A stretch of DNA of 64,000 nucleotides from Nemophila menziesii. Taxonomy: Eukaryota; Streptophyta; Magnoliopsida; Boraginales; Hydrophyllaceae. The notes beneath the pieces were generated by a model. It saw only the letters and a program-made list of their open reading frames with translations, was not told the DNA's origin and searched no databases. Position 1 is the first letter of the stretch; each line of letters starts with the position of its first letter. Location of the stretch: assembly GCA_029959085.1 (NCBI GenBank), contig JARWIR010000016.1:6927441-6991440 (forward strand), written 5' to 3'. Below are positions 1-11,361 of the stretch, in pieces. The position numbers and the translations under genes are program-made.

Positions 1-479
1 GGGAGGGTATTATTGGGTTTTTGCTTCATTTAGTTGGCTTTCAACTAGTCCAATTATCTCAGGATTTAAAATGAAAAGGTGGATGGTCTTTGGGCCTTAT
101 AATATAAATGCCCCTATAAAAAGAGAACAATCTCTTTACATTATTCTCTCTCCCCACTCTTTTTCTTTACCCAACTTTCTCTCTCTTTCTCAAACGAAAT
201 ATGATAGATTTTGCATTCTATTTTAGATTTTAAGTTTCGTTATTCCTCTAATACTTTTCCTCCGAGATATGTTGTTTCCTCCATTCCATTTAGTTTGAGA
301 TCGGCCATGGAGATTCTTTCATAGAAGTTTCGTTCGAAATAATGAAGTTTTGTTCAACATCTGTTTTAATGGAAGATTCATTTTAGCGAGCTACGTTGAA
401 AGAACAAAGTCATGGTATTTTCAGCAAAGCCTTTTGAACATAGCAGTGAAAAACAATTATGGGGATTGGTAAAAAACAA
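1..479. other. Non-coding stretch with TATA-like motif
   Basis: I see no coding potential. A TATA-like motif (TATAAAAA, 115-122) is followed by a long CT-rich run (about 140-190), a layout seen in plant promoters and in LTR U3/R regions. It may be part of a retroelement cut by the window edge. No partner LTR was found, so this stays an inference. Confidence 0.25.
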
Positions 480-1020
480 TTCTTAGCAAAGTCACTTAGT
501 ACTCAATAAAATTCGTGTTATGACGAATTAACTGGATTCCAGTATGTCCAACAAAGCCAGTTAGTGTGCTCAACAAAGTAATTGAGTACTCAACAAAAAT
601 CACAGAGTAGTTAACAAAAATCATTGAGAATACTCAACCAAAACACCCGATACTCGGTAAATCACGGGATACTCAACAAAATCACTAAGTATGATGATTA
701 AATGTAAAGAAAATTCCAGCACTAGCAAAAGTTTAGTTAAATCTTTGAGTATCAGAAAAAAATTATGAGTATTAGAAAAAACCTTTGAGTATTATTTAAA
801 ATCATTGAGTGTCATTTAAAATAACCGAGTATTAACATAAATCATTGAGTATTAATGCAAAATTACTAAGTATTGACAGAAAAATCACTATGTAGTAATA
901 CAAAAATCACTGAGTATTTAAATATCACAGAAGTTACAATAAATTAAAGAGTATTACACAAAATCTCTCAATACTAAACGCAAAATCACCAAGTATTATA
1001 TTAACTCACTAAGTATTAAC
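480..1020. repeat. Degenerate tandem array, about 20-22 bp unit
   Basis: A loose unit resembling GAGTATTAACAAAAATCACT recurs more than 15 times with substitutions and small indels. Early copies read GTACTCAACAAAATCAC and later ones GAGTATTAACATAAATCATT. It has no open frame. It looks like an old AT-rich minisatellite. Confidence 0.6.
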
Positions 1021-1739
1021 ACGAAAATGAAACTTCCTATTAGATCTTACATGGCTGAATATCGATGGTGCTTAAACACTCCTCTACTGCTCCTTAATGG
1101 TTCGTTATTTTACTGTTGCCATGGAACCAGATGCTTCGAACAAAGACATTTAAGAAGTTGTGATAACCATGAGATTCGCGAATAATAAAGAGAAGATAAG
1201 AGCTGATCTCGTCATTTATCCTCCGTGAAATAACGAACCTGCCACTTCGTGTGCTCAAAAACTTGCCAGAAAATTGGCTACTAACATGGCTTCAGGACAC
1301 CACTGTAAATCTAAAACTTTGAACTCCATTAATGTCCACCAGAGGGGAGTTTGGTGTCGTGAGTAACCATTCTAGTGGTTTAGGGTAGGGAGAGGAGAGA
1401 GGCGAAAGAGGCGTGAGTGATTTAGAGTTTGTAGGTGTGAAATGTGATTTATGTGTATTTATTTACTGTATATAGTGGATAAAAAAATATTTGAAGATAT
1501 AATAGGTAGTAGAAAAATAGGTCTATAGTGTTAGATCTTATTATTGACCTTTAGTAAAAAAAAGTGGATTAAATGGAGGTGTTTGGGTCTTTAGAAAGGG
1601 CCTTCATGACCCATTAGGTAAAAATCACCTTTTCTTTGCAAATTTAATAACATAATTGAAAAAAAAAATCAATATATAAAAAAATATAACTAAATAAAAT
1701 TTCTAAAACAATATAAACAATATAATCAATCTTTTTAAG
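1021..1739. other. Unassigned AT-rich stretch
   Basis: No ORF, RNA gene or element boundary could be supported here. A short GA-rich purine run lies near 1385-1415. Confidence 0.4.
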
Positions 1740-3740
1740 CATATCTTTTTTCTAAAACTTAACTATTCTTCTTGCACTTTTTGATGTAAAATCGCTAAAT
1801 AATTTTGAAAATCAGATTTGTTAGCATAACCCTTTTCTATAGATAAAATAGTCAATTCACTTAATCTTTCTTGTGACATTGTCGACCGAATGTATGATTT
1901 GATCAATTCTAATTTTGGAAATCTTCATTCCGTAGATGTGATTGTATCTAGTATATATTCAACAATATTATGTACTTAATCAACACATTAATAAAATAAC
2001 CTTCCATTACTTACAAAAATTTAACCACTTCAATTGATTATTTTTGCTTCTTTAGGTAAAATTTCTCTTAACAAAACTAGTTTATAATATGAATTTTCTT
2101 CATCAATATCTGAAAGCATGACATGTTTCAAACAATCTCTAATTTGGTGCAATGATTTCTCAAACTATCATTTATCTCCGGAAGCAATTTTTTTTTTTTA
2201 AAAAATTAAATAAGAATCCAATATTTTCCTCATATACCTTGAATTGTCTACTCCTAAGTTACTCGAGGTTTGATCAACTATATACAAAGTAATCAACTCG
2301 AAAGCATTATTGAACAAACAATGTTACCTTGCTATTAAGATTTTCATCAACCTTATTATCTTTCTAAATGATGTATTTTTCATGGAACACTGGTTTTAAT
2401 TTCTATTACATTTTTTAGCTTCAGTCATGAATTTTTCAAAATCTGTGTTTTATGCTCCTCGAGAAAAGATATGAGTCCTTTTTTTAGTTGTATAACTACA
2501 TAATCTGTATATTTTTTTACTTGAAATGCTTTAATAACATTACTAACCACAACTAGAATTGTGTGCGACATAACTATAGTCAACAAAAATTCAAAATCTT
2601 GACTATCATGTTTTGCTAATGATTCACCTTCACTCCTTGTTTTAGGATCACTGGTAGTATCTGCCAACTCAACTAGAGCATCTTTAATATGTGGAGTTTG
2701 ATTAATTATTACCTTTACACTTTCTACATGACTTTTCCAATGTGTTTGCAATAATGACTTAAGTGGGGGGACCTTTCACATTACCTTTGGAAATTTTCCA
2801 CCGTTTTTTGGAACCAGAAAAACGGTGAATACAAATGTTGAACTATTCCAAATAAAGATCTAGTTTTGAGACAGAAGTTGGCCATATCTACTATGACAAC
2901 ACAAGATGTGTAAAAAGCTCAAGGATATATTTCAATATATATTTTCCTTTATTTGTACCGTTATCGTTACCTTGTCCTCTTACATCATTAATATCAAATT
3001 CAAGGTAATCTAATACCTTCTTAAGTTTGCTAAATAAATCAAGCCCCAATCTATTACCCACCTTATAAAAATCTAAAAAGAACATCTAATTGTAATGGAG
3101 ATGTCATTACATCTACAAATCATATAATGAGAGTAATTTATTCCTCGTGACTTATATCAGGATTACAATTAAGTATGACTAAAAATTTACTTTGCTTCTT
3201 TGATTCTTTTAAGAATTATACCCTTGATCTCACATGCTAACATTTGTATCAATTCATTCGGAACATTATGGCCAAGATAATAGTTCAATACACCAAATAT
3301 ACTCTTGCATCAGTGGATCAAATCTCACAATCATTTCAATTATCCTTAAAAAGTTTTCATGACTTTCTTGATAAATCTTTTCATTTTCTCCATGAAATGC
3401 TAATTTTTTTAAAGTATTTTCACCACGACAAATATTCTCAGTAATACTTGTCTCTAATACTATTTATCTCGCTTGACTTGTTCTTGCACACTTTTATCAA
3501 TAGTTTTATTTTTCTTTAATCTCATCATCAGTTCAACCCATTTTCCCATGCAAATAATGTGTCCATTACTCATTTCATGAGTCCTAACCCTCTTCCAAAT
3601 ATTGTTCCAATCATTGAACCCATCATTATCTAATTAAGCAGCAACACCTTCGCTCTTGAACAACTTACAACAAAAGCAAAATACTTTATCTTTGATGCTT
3701 GAATATATAAGCCATTTTTTATCATGTGTCTCATAATTGG
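1740..3740 (-). pseudogene. Dead hAT-type transposase (zinc finger MYM-type 1-like, DUF4371)
   Basis: Read on the minus strand, pieces of a plant hAT-family transposase appear in the right order. Near 3740-3470 is a TTF-type zinc-finger-like segment (DNDGFNDWNNIWKRVRTHE, then a KWVELMMRLKK-like helix). Near 3450-2890 are DUF4371-like segments, including FHGENEKIYQESHENFLRII, and DINDVRGQGNDNGTNKGK near 3000. At 2751-2425 is a segment resembling ALVELADTTSDPKTRSEGES. Near 1910-1760 is the C-terminal dimerisation region (IKSYIRSTMSQERLSELTI). Stops and frameshifts break it throughout and no intact terminal repeats were found. It is a relic of an autonomous element or of a domesticated relative, and encodes no working protein. 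Confidence 0.8.
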
Positions 3741-3989
3741 TAGATATATATATGTATATAAAACTTTTTTATTCTTTAACTTAATTAAGACACTAAAATA
3801 TAATAGATCTGTTTTATTTTTAATACCGTAAATCTTTGATTTTTTTTTATGTTGTATAACTTTTTTAGTCTTTAATTAAGTAATTCAACATATTTTTAAT
3901 AAAATTTATTTTAAACAAAAAAACATAATAATTAATATAAAACTTTATAAAATAAGTGTTTATTTAACTAAGCATTCATTTATATTTCA

Positions 3990-4390
3990 CTCAGAATAGG
4001 TCTCTTACGGTGTTAGGTAGCCTTCTAAGCTACTTGAAAGGGAGTTACAAGAAAGTTAGAATCCCGAAGAATGTGAACTTCTCAATTCAATCTTATAACT
4101 AAAATCAATCATTTATTACTATAGGGGATTACTAGCAAGATTACTGTATTTTAGTCTATTGATTGAAAACCAAAACAAACATCTATATCTTTTACATTTT
4201 TCTTTAGTAATAACAACTAAATCTGTAACTCTTTATAGAAACATGATATTAGTTAACCTCATATTTCTTGGGGAGAGCAATCTTATATACTTACTTATTA
4301 CTTGCGAATGACTCGTACACTTGCGGGGAGTGATCTCTTGAGGTGTAGATTAGTATATTATTGTATCACGCCTTGAGAGACGACATACCT
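3990..4390 (+). mobile_element. Possible gypsy LTR remnant
   Basis: The stretch resembles the 3' parts of the LTRs near 59.8 kb. The shared phrase is an ACTTGCG(A)ATGACTCGTACACT-like string at about 4300-4325, compared with ACGACCCGTACACTTGCGG near 59855-59873. No primer site or partner follows. I infer a solo or truncated LTR fragment. Confidence 0.4.
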
Positions 4391-5720
4391 CGTAAACCAT
4401 GTTCAAGATATATGAACAAATAGATGCATATTTTTAGCCTGGAGATGGTACTAGGATGTTTAACTTCTAACATATGAAATATTCTAAATGTGCACTTAAA
4501 TTTTTTCGTAGTTGACCGCTTCTACAGATACACCATATAAAGAGTTATGATCTAAAAAGTGTTCGACTCATATGAATACTCAAGTAACAAGGATTTTTGA
4601 TGCTTAGATGTCAATTGCATCATATAGAGGAAATAATCACATATAAATTCATCACATAAATCACATTAAGAAGGGACTTTTTCCAACAAATTAAATTTCC
4701 AATGCAAAATAAACAAATATTTTTCATGTTTTACCATTCTTCTTAATTAATGCGATTGGTATTTTAGTTTCTTGTATGAATAATAAATATGGATATATTG
4801 GTATTTTTAATAATATTTTTTCCAAATTATTAGGTTCCTTGATATGTGTGAAAAATTATAAAACAACAATTATACTTGAATATAGGTAATACTTTAAAGA
4901 AACTTCATAATTCATTGAGTAAAATAGTAAATTGTAAACGCATTGTCTATTTTTTGTTCGAAACGCTCAACATTTTGAGTTTTTTAAAGCACGTTAAGTA
5001 TTAACCTGGATAATATAATGATGTTGAGGCCTTATATTTGTCTAAAAACATGTAGGTTCTTAAATGTCTTCATTATTTAAAAAAATTACGTATCGAACTA
5101 ATATAAACTTTTTTGGTCTGAGCTTACTTCAAATCGTCAAAATTTCGTAGACGAAACCTGCCAAAAACCCACTAGATCAAAATTTAAAAATAGATACCTG
5201 CCCCTAGGTGCGCCTGGATGGGAAATTGCTAAAGCCCATAGGTATTGTCCCGTGCACATCTCTAACTATATTATGAAGCGCTAACAATGTGTATCCGAAA
5301 TCTTGAGCCAAAATGAATATCCCTACGAAAAATCATAGATTAAGAAGAACATAATCACGATAAAGTCTTAAGTTAGCATGTTACTCATTTATCATCACAT
5401 GTTTTATTTGATTTATAGAAATTTGTAGTATATTATATTCATTAAGATTTAAGCAAAATATACCAACCTCTATGTGATTTTACGTAACATAACTTTGGAT
5501 AATATTGCTCTTAGTGGTTCGACTCTTGACACCTTTCGTGGTAATAATGAATTACAAGATTAAAACTAATCATATTTATAGAATAAAATATATTTTGTCA
5601 TCATTCAATAAAAGAAAAATGTCCAATACTCTTGTCCTTTTCACAATATCAAGACAGTTTACACACTTGTTTCCAATGTTATCCATATTATTTCACTATA
5701 CTGATTTTTATTTATAATAA
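4391..5720. other. Unassigned AT-rich stretch
   Basis: No gene or complete element is recognisable. Around 5200-5270 is a GC-richer phrase ending ATTGTCCCGTGCACATCTC. It resembles the end of hAT MITEs that carry a GAGATGTGCACGGG-like terminus, but no second end was identified. Confidence 0.35.
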
Positions 5721-5724
5721 GAGT

Positions 5725-5890
5725 AATGATATATATCACCATAAATTTTACCACTAATGTTATGGCATGATTTAATTGAAAGTATATTTTGAATTAGATT
5801 GAGAAATTAAAAGGATCGTTAGTCCACATTCAATGAAATCATACTATGTCATTGGTGATATGAGTGATGGTATATTTTTGGTATTATATT
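5725..5890. mobile_element. Candidate MITE with imperfect inverted ends
   Basis: The first half (ACCACTAATGTTATGGCATG) and the reverse complement of the second half (ACCAATGACATAGTATG) align loosely over about 60 bases, giving a foldback of about 165 bp. The target duplication is unclear. Confidence 0.35.
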
Positions 5891-5894
5891 ATTA

Positions 5895-6780
5895 ATCTTT
5901 CAATAACGGTGAAAGATAAACGAGGGTAATAAAAAGAAGACCATTGAATGACTTTCTTAATTCATGTCTACCAAAAATATGGATAAATTAATTTGGATGG
6001 AATGAATATACAATTTGATTGCATAATAACGTCTGTGTCATACCCATTGGGATTTTCTAATCTTACCGCCTCAATCGCTCTTCGATCATGATCAGAGCCA
6101 CTATACTCGACGTGGATAAAGTTGTTACCTAATATGTGGTATACACACTAACTATTTACCATCGGTCATCTCGAAAGGCACCTCATAAAATACCAAACAG
6201 TTATATGACAGTTTTTAGTATTTTTTAAAAGATATTTAAGGTGATTGGTTCATATCTATCTTTTATAGCACAATCTCTTAAATGTTTTTACAAGGTCTTT
6301 TTCACTAAGTTTTATTTTGAAAGTTGTATCATAAACCTCTATTGATTTGAATTCAAAATATCATTGATATTGATAAGTCTATTTAAAAAAGTGCTCTTAT
6401 TTTATTTTATTTTGACACTAGGTATAGCCCGTGCCTTAAGGCACTTCAAAACATAAAAATTGAGTTACTTGTCTACTTTCAGGTTTAACATAGAATTTTT
6501 TTAAAAGATATGATGATATTTTGTCTTGAATATGTAAAAACCGAAATAATAGATAGAATGAATACGAAAGTGAGATAAAAAATTGGCTATTAAATTCAAA
6601 TGCACCATAAATCCATGTACAATTTGAACAACTAATAAATAGATTAAAATACGAAAATAATGAAAGAGTATCATAATCTAAAGGTGTGAATCATATAATC
6701 TCGAGTTTTTAATATACGTGCATAAATCTCATAACTCTACAAAGTATCATTGTGTCAACATACATATATCTGAAGACACT
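5895..6780. other. Unassigned AT-rich stretch
   Basis: I see no supported feature. A phrase GGTATAGCCCGTGCCTTAAGGCAC at about 6421-6444 contains a short palindrome (GTGCCTTAAGGCAC) of the kind seen at degenerate repeat edges. Confidence 0.35.
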
Positions 6781-6787
6781 CAAGATT

Positions 6788-6830
6788 TTTTTTCCATTGA
6801 CGGGAATCGAACCCAGGTTCCTGATGGGTG
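6788..6830 (-). other. tRNA-like 3' fragment with canonical B box
   Basis: The minus strand reads AACCTGGGTTCGATTCCCGT. This contains GGTTCGATTCC, a perfect match to the RNA polymerase III B-box consensus, and is followed by an A-rich run. No A box or acceptor stem lies upstream because the TTAAGG array starts there. I take it as a truncated tRNA-derived (SINE or tRNA) fragment, not a tRNA gene. Confidence 0.45.
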
Positions 6831-6831
6831 A

Positions 6832-8560
6832 AAGTCAAGGTTAAGATTAAGGTTAAGGTTAAGGTTATGGTTAAGGTTATGTTTAAGGTTAAGGTTTAGG
6901 TCAAGGTTAAGGTTAATTTTAAGGTTATGGTTAGAGTTAAGGTTTAAGATGTAAATTTTAAGGTTCAAGGTTAAGGTTTAATAAGATATAAGGTTTAAGG
7001 TCAAATATTAACGCTATAAATATTTATTTGGTTAAGGTTAAGATAAAGGTTAAGGTTAAGGTTAAGGTTAAAGGTAAAATTTAAGGTAGTGTTTAAGGTT
7101 ATATGTTAAGGTTAAGGTTATGGTTAAAGTTAAGGTTAAGGTTTAGGTTTAAGGTTTAAGGTTTAAGGTCTAAGGTCTAAGGTTCAAGGTAAAAGTTAAG
7201 TTTTAACATTTAGGTTAAGGTTAAGTTTTAACTTTAAAGTTAAGATAGTGGTTATAAAATTTAAGATGAAGGTGAAGGTGAAGGTTATAGTTATTGTTTA
7301 AGGTTAAGGTTGAGTTTAAGGTTTAAGATTTAAGGTTAAGGTTTAAATTTTAAGATTTAAGGTTTAAGGTTTAAGGTTTAAGGTATAAGGTTTAACGTTA
7401 AATATTAAGGTTAAGGTTTAAGGTTAAGGTTTAAGGTTTAAGCTTTAAGGTTCATGGTTCAGTTTAATATTAATTTTATAATTAAGGTTAAAGTTAAGTT
7501 GTAACTTTAAGGTTATGATAAAGGTTATAAAAGTAAAGATGAAGGTGAAGGTGAAAGTTAAATTTAAGATTTAAGGTTTAAGGTTAAGGTAAAGGTTACG
7601 GTTTGAGGTTCAAGGTTTAAGGTTTAAGGTTAAGGTTAATTTTAAGGTAAATTTTTAAGGTTTAAATTTAAATTTAAAGTTAAGGTTAAGTTTAAGGTGA
7701 AGGTGAAGAATAAGGTTTATGGTTTAAAGTTTAAGGTGTAGGTTTAAGGTGTAATATCTAAGGTTATGTTTAAGTTTAAGGTTAAAGTTGAGGTTAATAT
7801 TATTGTTAAGGTTAAGGGTAAGGGTGAGGGTAAGGTTAACGTTAACAATAAGGTTAAGTTTAAGTTTATGTTTAAGTATAAGTTTAAGTTTAAGTGTAAG
7901 TTGAAGTTTATGTTTAAGTTTAAGTTTAAGTTTAAGGTTAAGATCAACGTTAATGTTAGGTTAGGGTTAAGGATATGGTTAAGGTTATTAGTTAAAAAGT
8001 TGAGGTTGAGGTTAAGGTTAAGGTTAAGGGGATAAGGAGTTAAGGTTTAAGTTTAAGGTTAATGTTAAGTTTATGGTTATGGTTAAGTCTAAGGCTACGA
8101 CTAAGGCTAGGTATAATTTTAATGCTAAGGCTAAGGCTAAGGCTAAGGCTAAGGCTAAGGCTAAGGTTAAGGCTAAGGTTAAGGCTAAGGCTAAGTCTAA
8201 GGCTAAGACTAAGGCTAAGACTAAGGCTAAGGCTAAGACTAAGGCTAAGACTAAGAGTATGGCTAATGCTAAGGATAAGGCTAAGGCTAAAGGTAAGGCC
8301 AAGGCTAAAGGTAAGGCCAAGGCTAAAGGTAAGGCCAAGGATAAGGTTAAGACTAAGACTAAGGCTTACGCTAAGTCTAAGGTTAGGTCGAGGGCTAGGG
8401 CCAGGGCTAGGGTTAAGGAGAAGGTTAAGGTTAAGTTTAAGGTTAATGTTAAGGTTAAATTTAAGTTAGAGGTTGACGTTAATTTTAATTCAAAGGTTGA
8501 GGTTGAGTTTGAGGTTAAGGTTTAGGTTATGGTTAAGAATTTGGGTTAAGGTTAGAGGTT
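6832..8560 (+). repeat. Telomere-like TTAAGG / TTTAAGG / GGCTAA array
   Basis: About 1.7 kb is built almost wholly of short G-rich units, all with the G-rich strand on the plus strand. Three blocks are visible. In 6832-7770 the units are TTAAGG and the heptamer TTTAAGG. In 7770-8080 they are AAGTTT/AAGGTTA variants. In 8085-8420 they are hexamers GGCTAA, GACTAA and GGTTAA. The heptamer is one base from the usual plant telomere unit TTTAGGG, but true TTTAGGG runs are absent. Long frames of alternating Lys-Ala (plus) or Leu-Ala/Leu-Arg arise from the hexamers and are not genes. Confidence 0.85.
8285..8338 (+). repeat. 18-bp higher-order unit, three perfect copies
   Basis: GGCTAAAGGTAAGGCCAA is repeated exactly three times (8285-8302, 8303-8320, 8321-8338) inside the hexamer array. 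This shows recent local amplification of a three-hexamer block. Confidence 0.9.
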
Positions 8561-8776
8561 TGCGGTCAACTTGGACCAAATACGAAACTTTTAGATGTCT
8601 AATGGAGTGGGATAAGGGACAATTAAGTTTTTATTAGAAAAAAATTGATGTAATTAATGTGAAGAAATAAATTAAGGGACCGAAGACGATCATGCTCGTC
8701 TTTTTTGTTGAGGGTGCAACCCGTTTAAAAAAGTATTTTATTATATAGATTATGGTCAATTATCAAATAATTTTAA

Positions 8777-9156
8777 GAGTAAATGACACTTTTGCCCCCT
8801 AGGTTTATACGCGATTGACAGGTTGCCCCCTAAGTCTTAAAATGCGCCTCGTTGCCCCCTAAGAGTTACTTTTGTGCCCCGTTACCCCCTGAGTGCGTTT
8901 TCTGTCCATTTTCTCCGTTAAATCCGACGTGGCAATTCCATGTCACAATTTTTTTTAATACTAATCCTAATTATTTATTTAATTAAGTTAAAACAAAGGT
9001 AAAAAAGGTGTTTCATTAATAGTTTTTATATTATTAAATATAAATAATATAATAACCCTCCCCCACCCCACCGCACCCCTACCCCACCCCACCCCCCTCA
9101 ATTCCCCATTCTTCTTCTTCAGCGTTCTTCTTCACCGACCTCTGGTTCTTCTTAAA
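8777..9156 (+). repeat. Left terminal inverted repeat of the MULE
   Basis: This arm matches the reverse complement of 11362-11751 over nearly its full length with scattered indels. Shared blocks include AATGCGCCTCGTTGCCC, GACGTGGCAATTCCATGTCA and a CCCCACCCC run, followed by CCCCATTCTTCTTCTTC. Confidence 0.9.
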
Positions 9157-9188
9157 AAAAAAATCAATCAGCAGCACGATAATGGACA

Positions 9189-9428
9189 TTATAAAGCTGC
9201 AGGATAAGCTTTCTCATCAACATTATTATCTAACTCAAGCAATTTCTTGTAATCAAAACCACTGGATACATTGACTTGTGGATTAGGTATCAAGTTTTGA
9301 TCCATCTTTCTTGTACTATCAAATAAACTAGAAGAAGTAGAAGGTTTCGAATTTGATTTTTCATTTTCTTTTTCTTCAGGAGATTTATTGAGTAGTAATA
9401 AAACACCTCGTTCCTGTGAGCCCATCAA
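9189..9428 (-). CDS. Unidentified ORF inside the MULE
   Basis: This is a 79-codon open frame just inside the left arm. It is rich in Ser, Lys and Glu, with a segment SGFDYKKLLELDNNVDEKAY. I do not recognise the family. Given the setting, it may be the tail of a second captured gene rather than an independent gene. No promoter or splice sites were assigned. Confidence 0.25.
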   Translation of the reverse strand: MMGSQERGVLLLLNKSPEEKENEKSNSKPSTSSSLFDSTRKMDQNLIPNPQVNVSSGFDYKKLLELDNNVDEKAYPAAL

Positions 9429-9780
9429 TGTTCTGTCAGAAAAAGATGCAGAACTCTGTAACTTTTTTTGTTCTTCCCTTTAGCCTCAATGTTCATTTCA
9501 TCACCAACTATTGAGAAACATCATCATAGCCATGAATTTGAACAATGGAGCAAGAAAAATCTTCCATCTTATATGATCAAATCGTGTTAGGACAAGTAAC
9601 GCCCTAATTGCACGGAAGGTCCCTGTATAGTTTTTTTCTTCATACTAATGTAAACTTGTGACAAACATTGATAGAGGGAGGGAGTATTATTATGCTTTGA
9701 AACAAAAGAAATATATTTTTTTCTAAAAGCTTCAATCGAAACCCCAGTTCGACCAAAAACAGAAATTAAAATATCAGAAA

Positions 9781-10996
9781 ATGATGAAGGTTAATGATGT
9801 TACTTCAGCTCACTCTACTTTGCTTGGTTCCGCTGAAGATTCTCAGAGGACTCAGGTTCCATATGTAACTGGTACTTCAGTGATTGGAATCAAGTACAAG
9901 GATGGGATTCTTATGGCTGCTGATATGGAAGGTTCATACGGGTCTACTATTCGATACAAGAGTGTTGAACCAATGAAGGCAGTTGGAAAACATTCAATTA
10001 TCGGAGCAAGTGGAGAAATCAGTGATTTCCAGGAGCTATCTTGATGAGCTAGTACTACATGATAACATGTGGGATGATTGTAACTCATTGGGTCCAAAGG
10101 AGGTTCATAATTACTTAACCAGAGTCATGTACAATCGTCGCAACAAGTTTAACCCATTGTGGAACTCTCTTGTACTCGGTGGAGTAAAAAACGGACAGAA
10201 ATATCTCGGAACGGTAACTTTTTAATTCAAGTCTTATATATTGTTATCTGTATGTGTATAGATATGAAAGTGTGGTTGTTTATTAATTCCAGGTGAATAT
10301 GATTGGTGTTCATTACGAGGATAATCACTTAGCTACTGGTTTTGGAAATCACCTTTCGAGGCCTATTTTACGTGATGAGTGGCGCGAAGATTTGAGTTTT
10401 GAGGAAGGTGTGAAGCTATTGGAGAAGTGTATGCGTGTGCTTTTGTATCGTGATAGATCAGCTGTTAACAAGCTTCACGTATGGTTTGCTAAAATTACAT
10501 AAAAATTATCCTTACGTAATTAATCTGGTTAGTTACTTGGAACATGCTATTATCATCATATTCTTTCCTAGGATTAATGAAACACGAAAAACTGTATTAG
10601 TAAAAGGGGTTCGAGATGATATAATTTACAATGCATTTTAAACTATCCAGATTGTGACTACGTAGTCCCTTATGTTTGCAGGGGCCGAGCTAGTATTTTG
10701 TGTTCAGTCCCTGATTTTTTTCTTTGAGTTAACTTCATGTTAGGACCCTATAAAATATAGAAATTGTACTGTAGGCCCTCATATTAATTTTTTGGAATTT
10801 TTTGGTCCTTTATGTTTGTCAAAAGTGTGACATAAGGATGATGTGGGTAATTTAACAGAATGAAATATGAAAATTTTTGCAGATAGCAAAAATCACAGAA
10901 TAGGGTATAACAGTATCTCAGCCATATGCATTGACAACTTCTTGGGATTTATCTGCGTTCAAGAACCCTACATTGGGTGCACAGGGTTCATGGTAG
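9781..10996 (+). pseudogene. PBG1: 20S proteasome subunit beta-4 (PBG1/PSMB4-like), captured and broken
   Basis: This is the non-catalytic beta-4 subunit of the 20S proteasome core, a member of the Ntn-hydrolase fold. Exon 1 starts with ATG at 9781 and encodes QRTQVPYVTGTSVIGIKYKD and KHSIIGASGEISDFQE. After DFQE about 8 nt are missing relative to the expected EILRYLDE, so the frame shifts and ends at 10044. The homology resumes with YLDELVLHDNMWDDCNSLGP to 10213. An intron follows (10214-10292, GT-AG), then exon 10293-10478 (MIGVHYEDNHLATGFGNHLS, LLEKCMRVLLYRDRSAVNKL), then intron 10479-10882. The last exon, 10883-10996, holds a premature TAG at 10901-10903 and the natural stop at 10994-10996. 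Introns show capture from genomic DNA, not from mRNA. The intact parent gene should lie elsewhere in the genome. Confidence 0.9.
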
Positions 10997-11361
10997 TCAT
11001 CTCATTTACTATAAACTAGATCACTTTAATGAGAGCTTCAGAATATGTTATGCAACAAATCAAATTAATCTTCACTTTCAATTTCGTATTCAAAAAAAAA
11101 AGAAAAAGAAATACAACCGTTACCCAACCAAAAATAATTATCATCAGTCCCTACAAGTTGAGGGGCCAAGTGAAGATAATTTAAGGCTCAGATCTGTAAA
11201 ATATGATAAGGCAAATGAGATTGGCACTCGCCATGGCTGCAAATTCCCACAAATGACATCTGGGTTTGATTGATTTCAAGACCGTGTCAAGGTCAGGCCC
11301 TTTTATGGGTGATTCGTTGAGTAGAACTCAATGGCAGTTTGATTAATTTTTTTTTTTTTAG

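Noticed and set aside
480..1020. CRISPR-like array
   Set aside because: Repeats are degenerate and contiguous without unique spacers, and the genome is a plant's.
6788..6830. tRNA gene
   Set aside because: Only the B-box/T-arm part is present; no acceptor stem, D arm or anticodon arm can be formed.
8024..8525. Open frames of 104-150 codons in three frames (Lys-Ala, Leu-Arg and Leu-Ala repeats)
   Set aside because: They exist only because the hexamer array lacks stop codons. There is no start context, splice structure or family match.
6832..8560. Chromosome end / true telomere
   Set aside because: The array is internal, the canonical TTTAGGG unit is absent as a run, and unique sequence and genes lie on the right while a hAT relic lies on the left.
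9781..10996. Functional PBG1 gene
   Set aside because: It has a frameshift at about 10036 and a nonsense codon at 10901, and it lies wholly inside a transposon with a target duplication.
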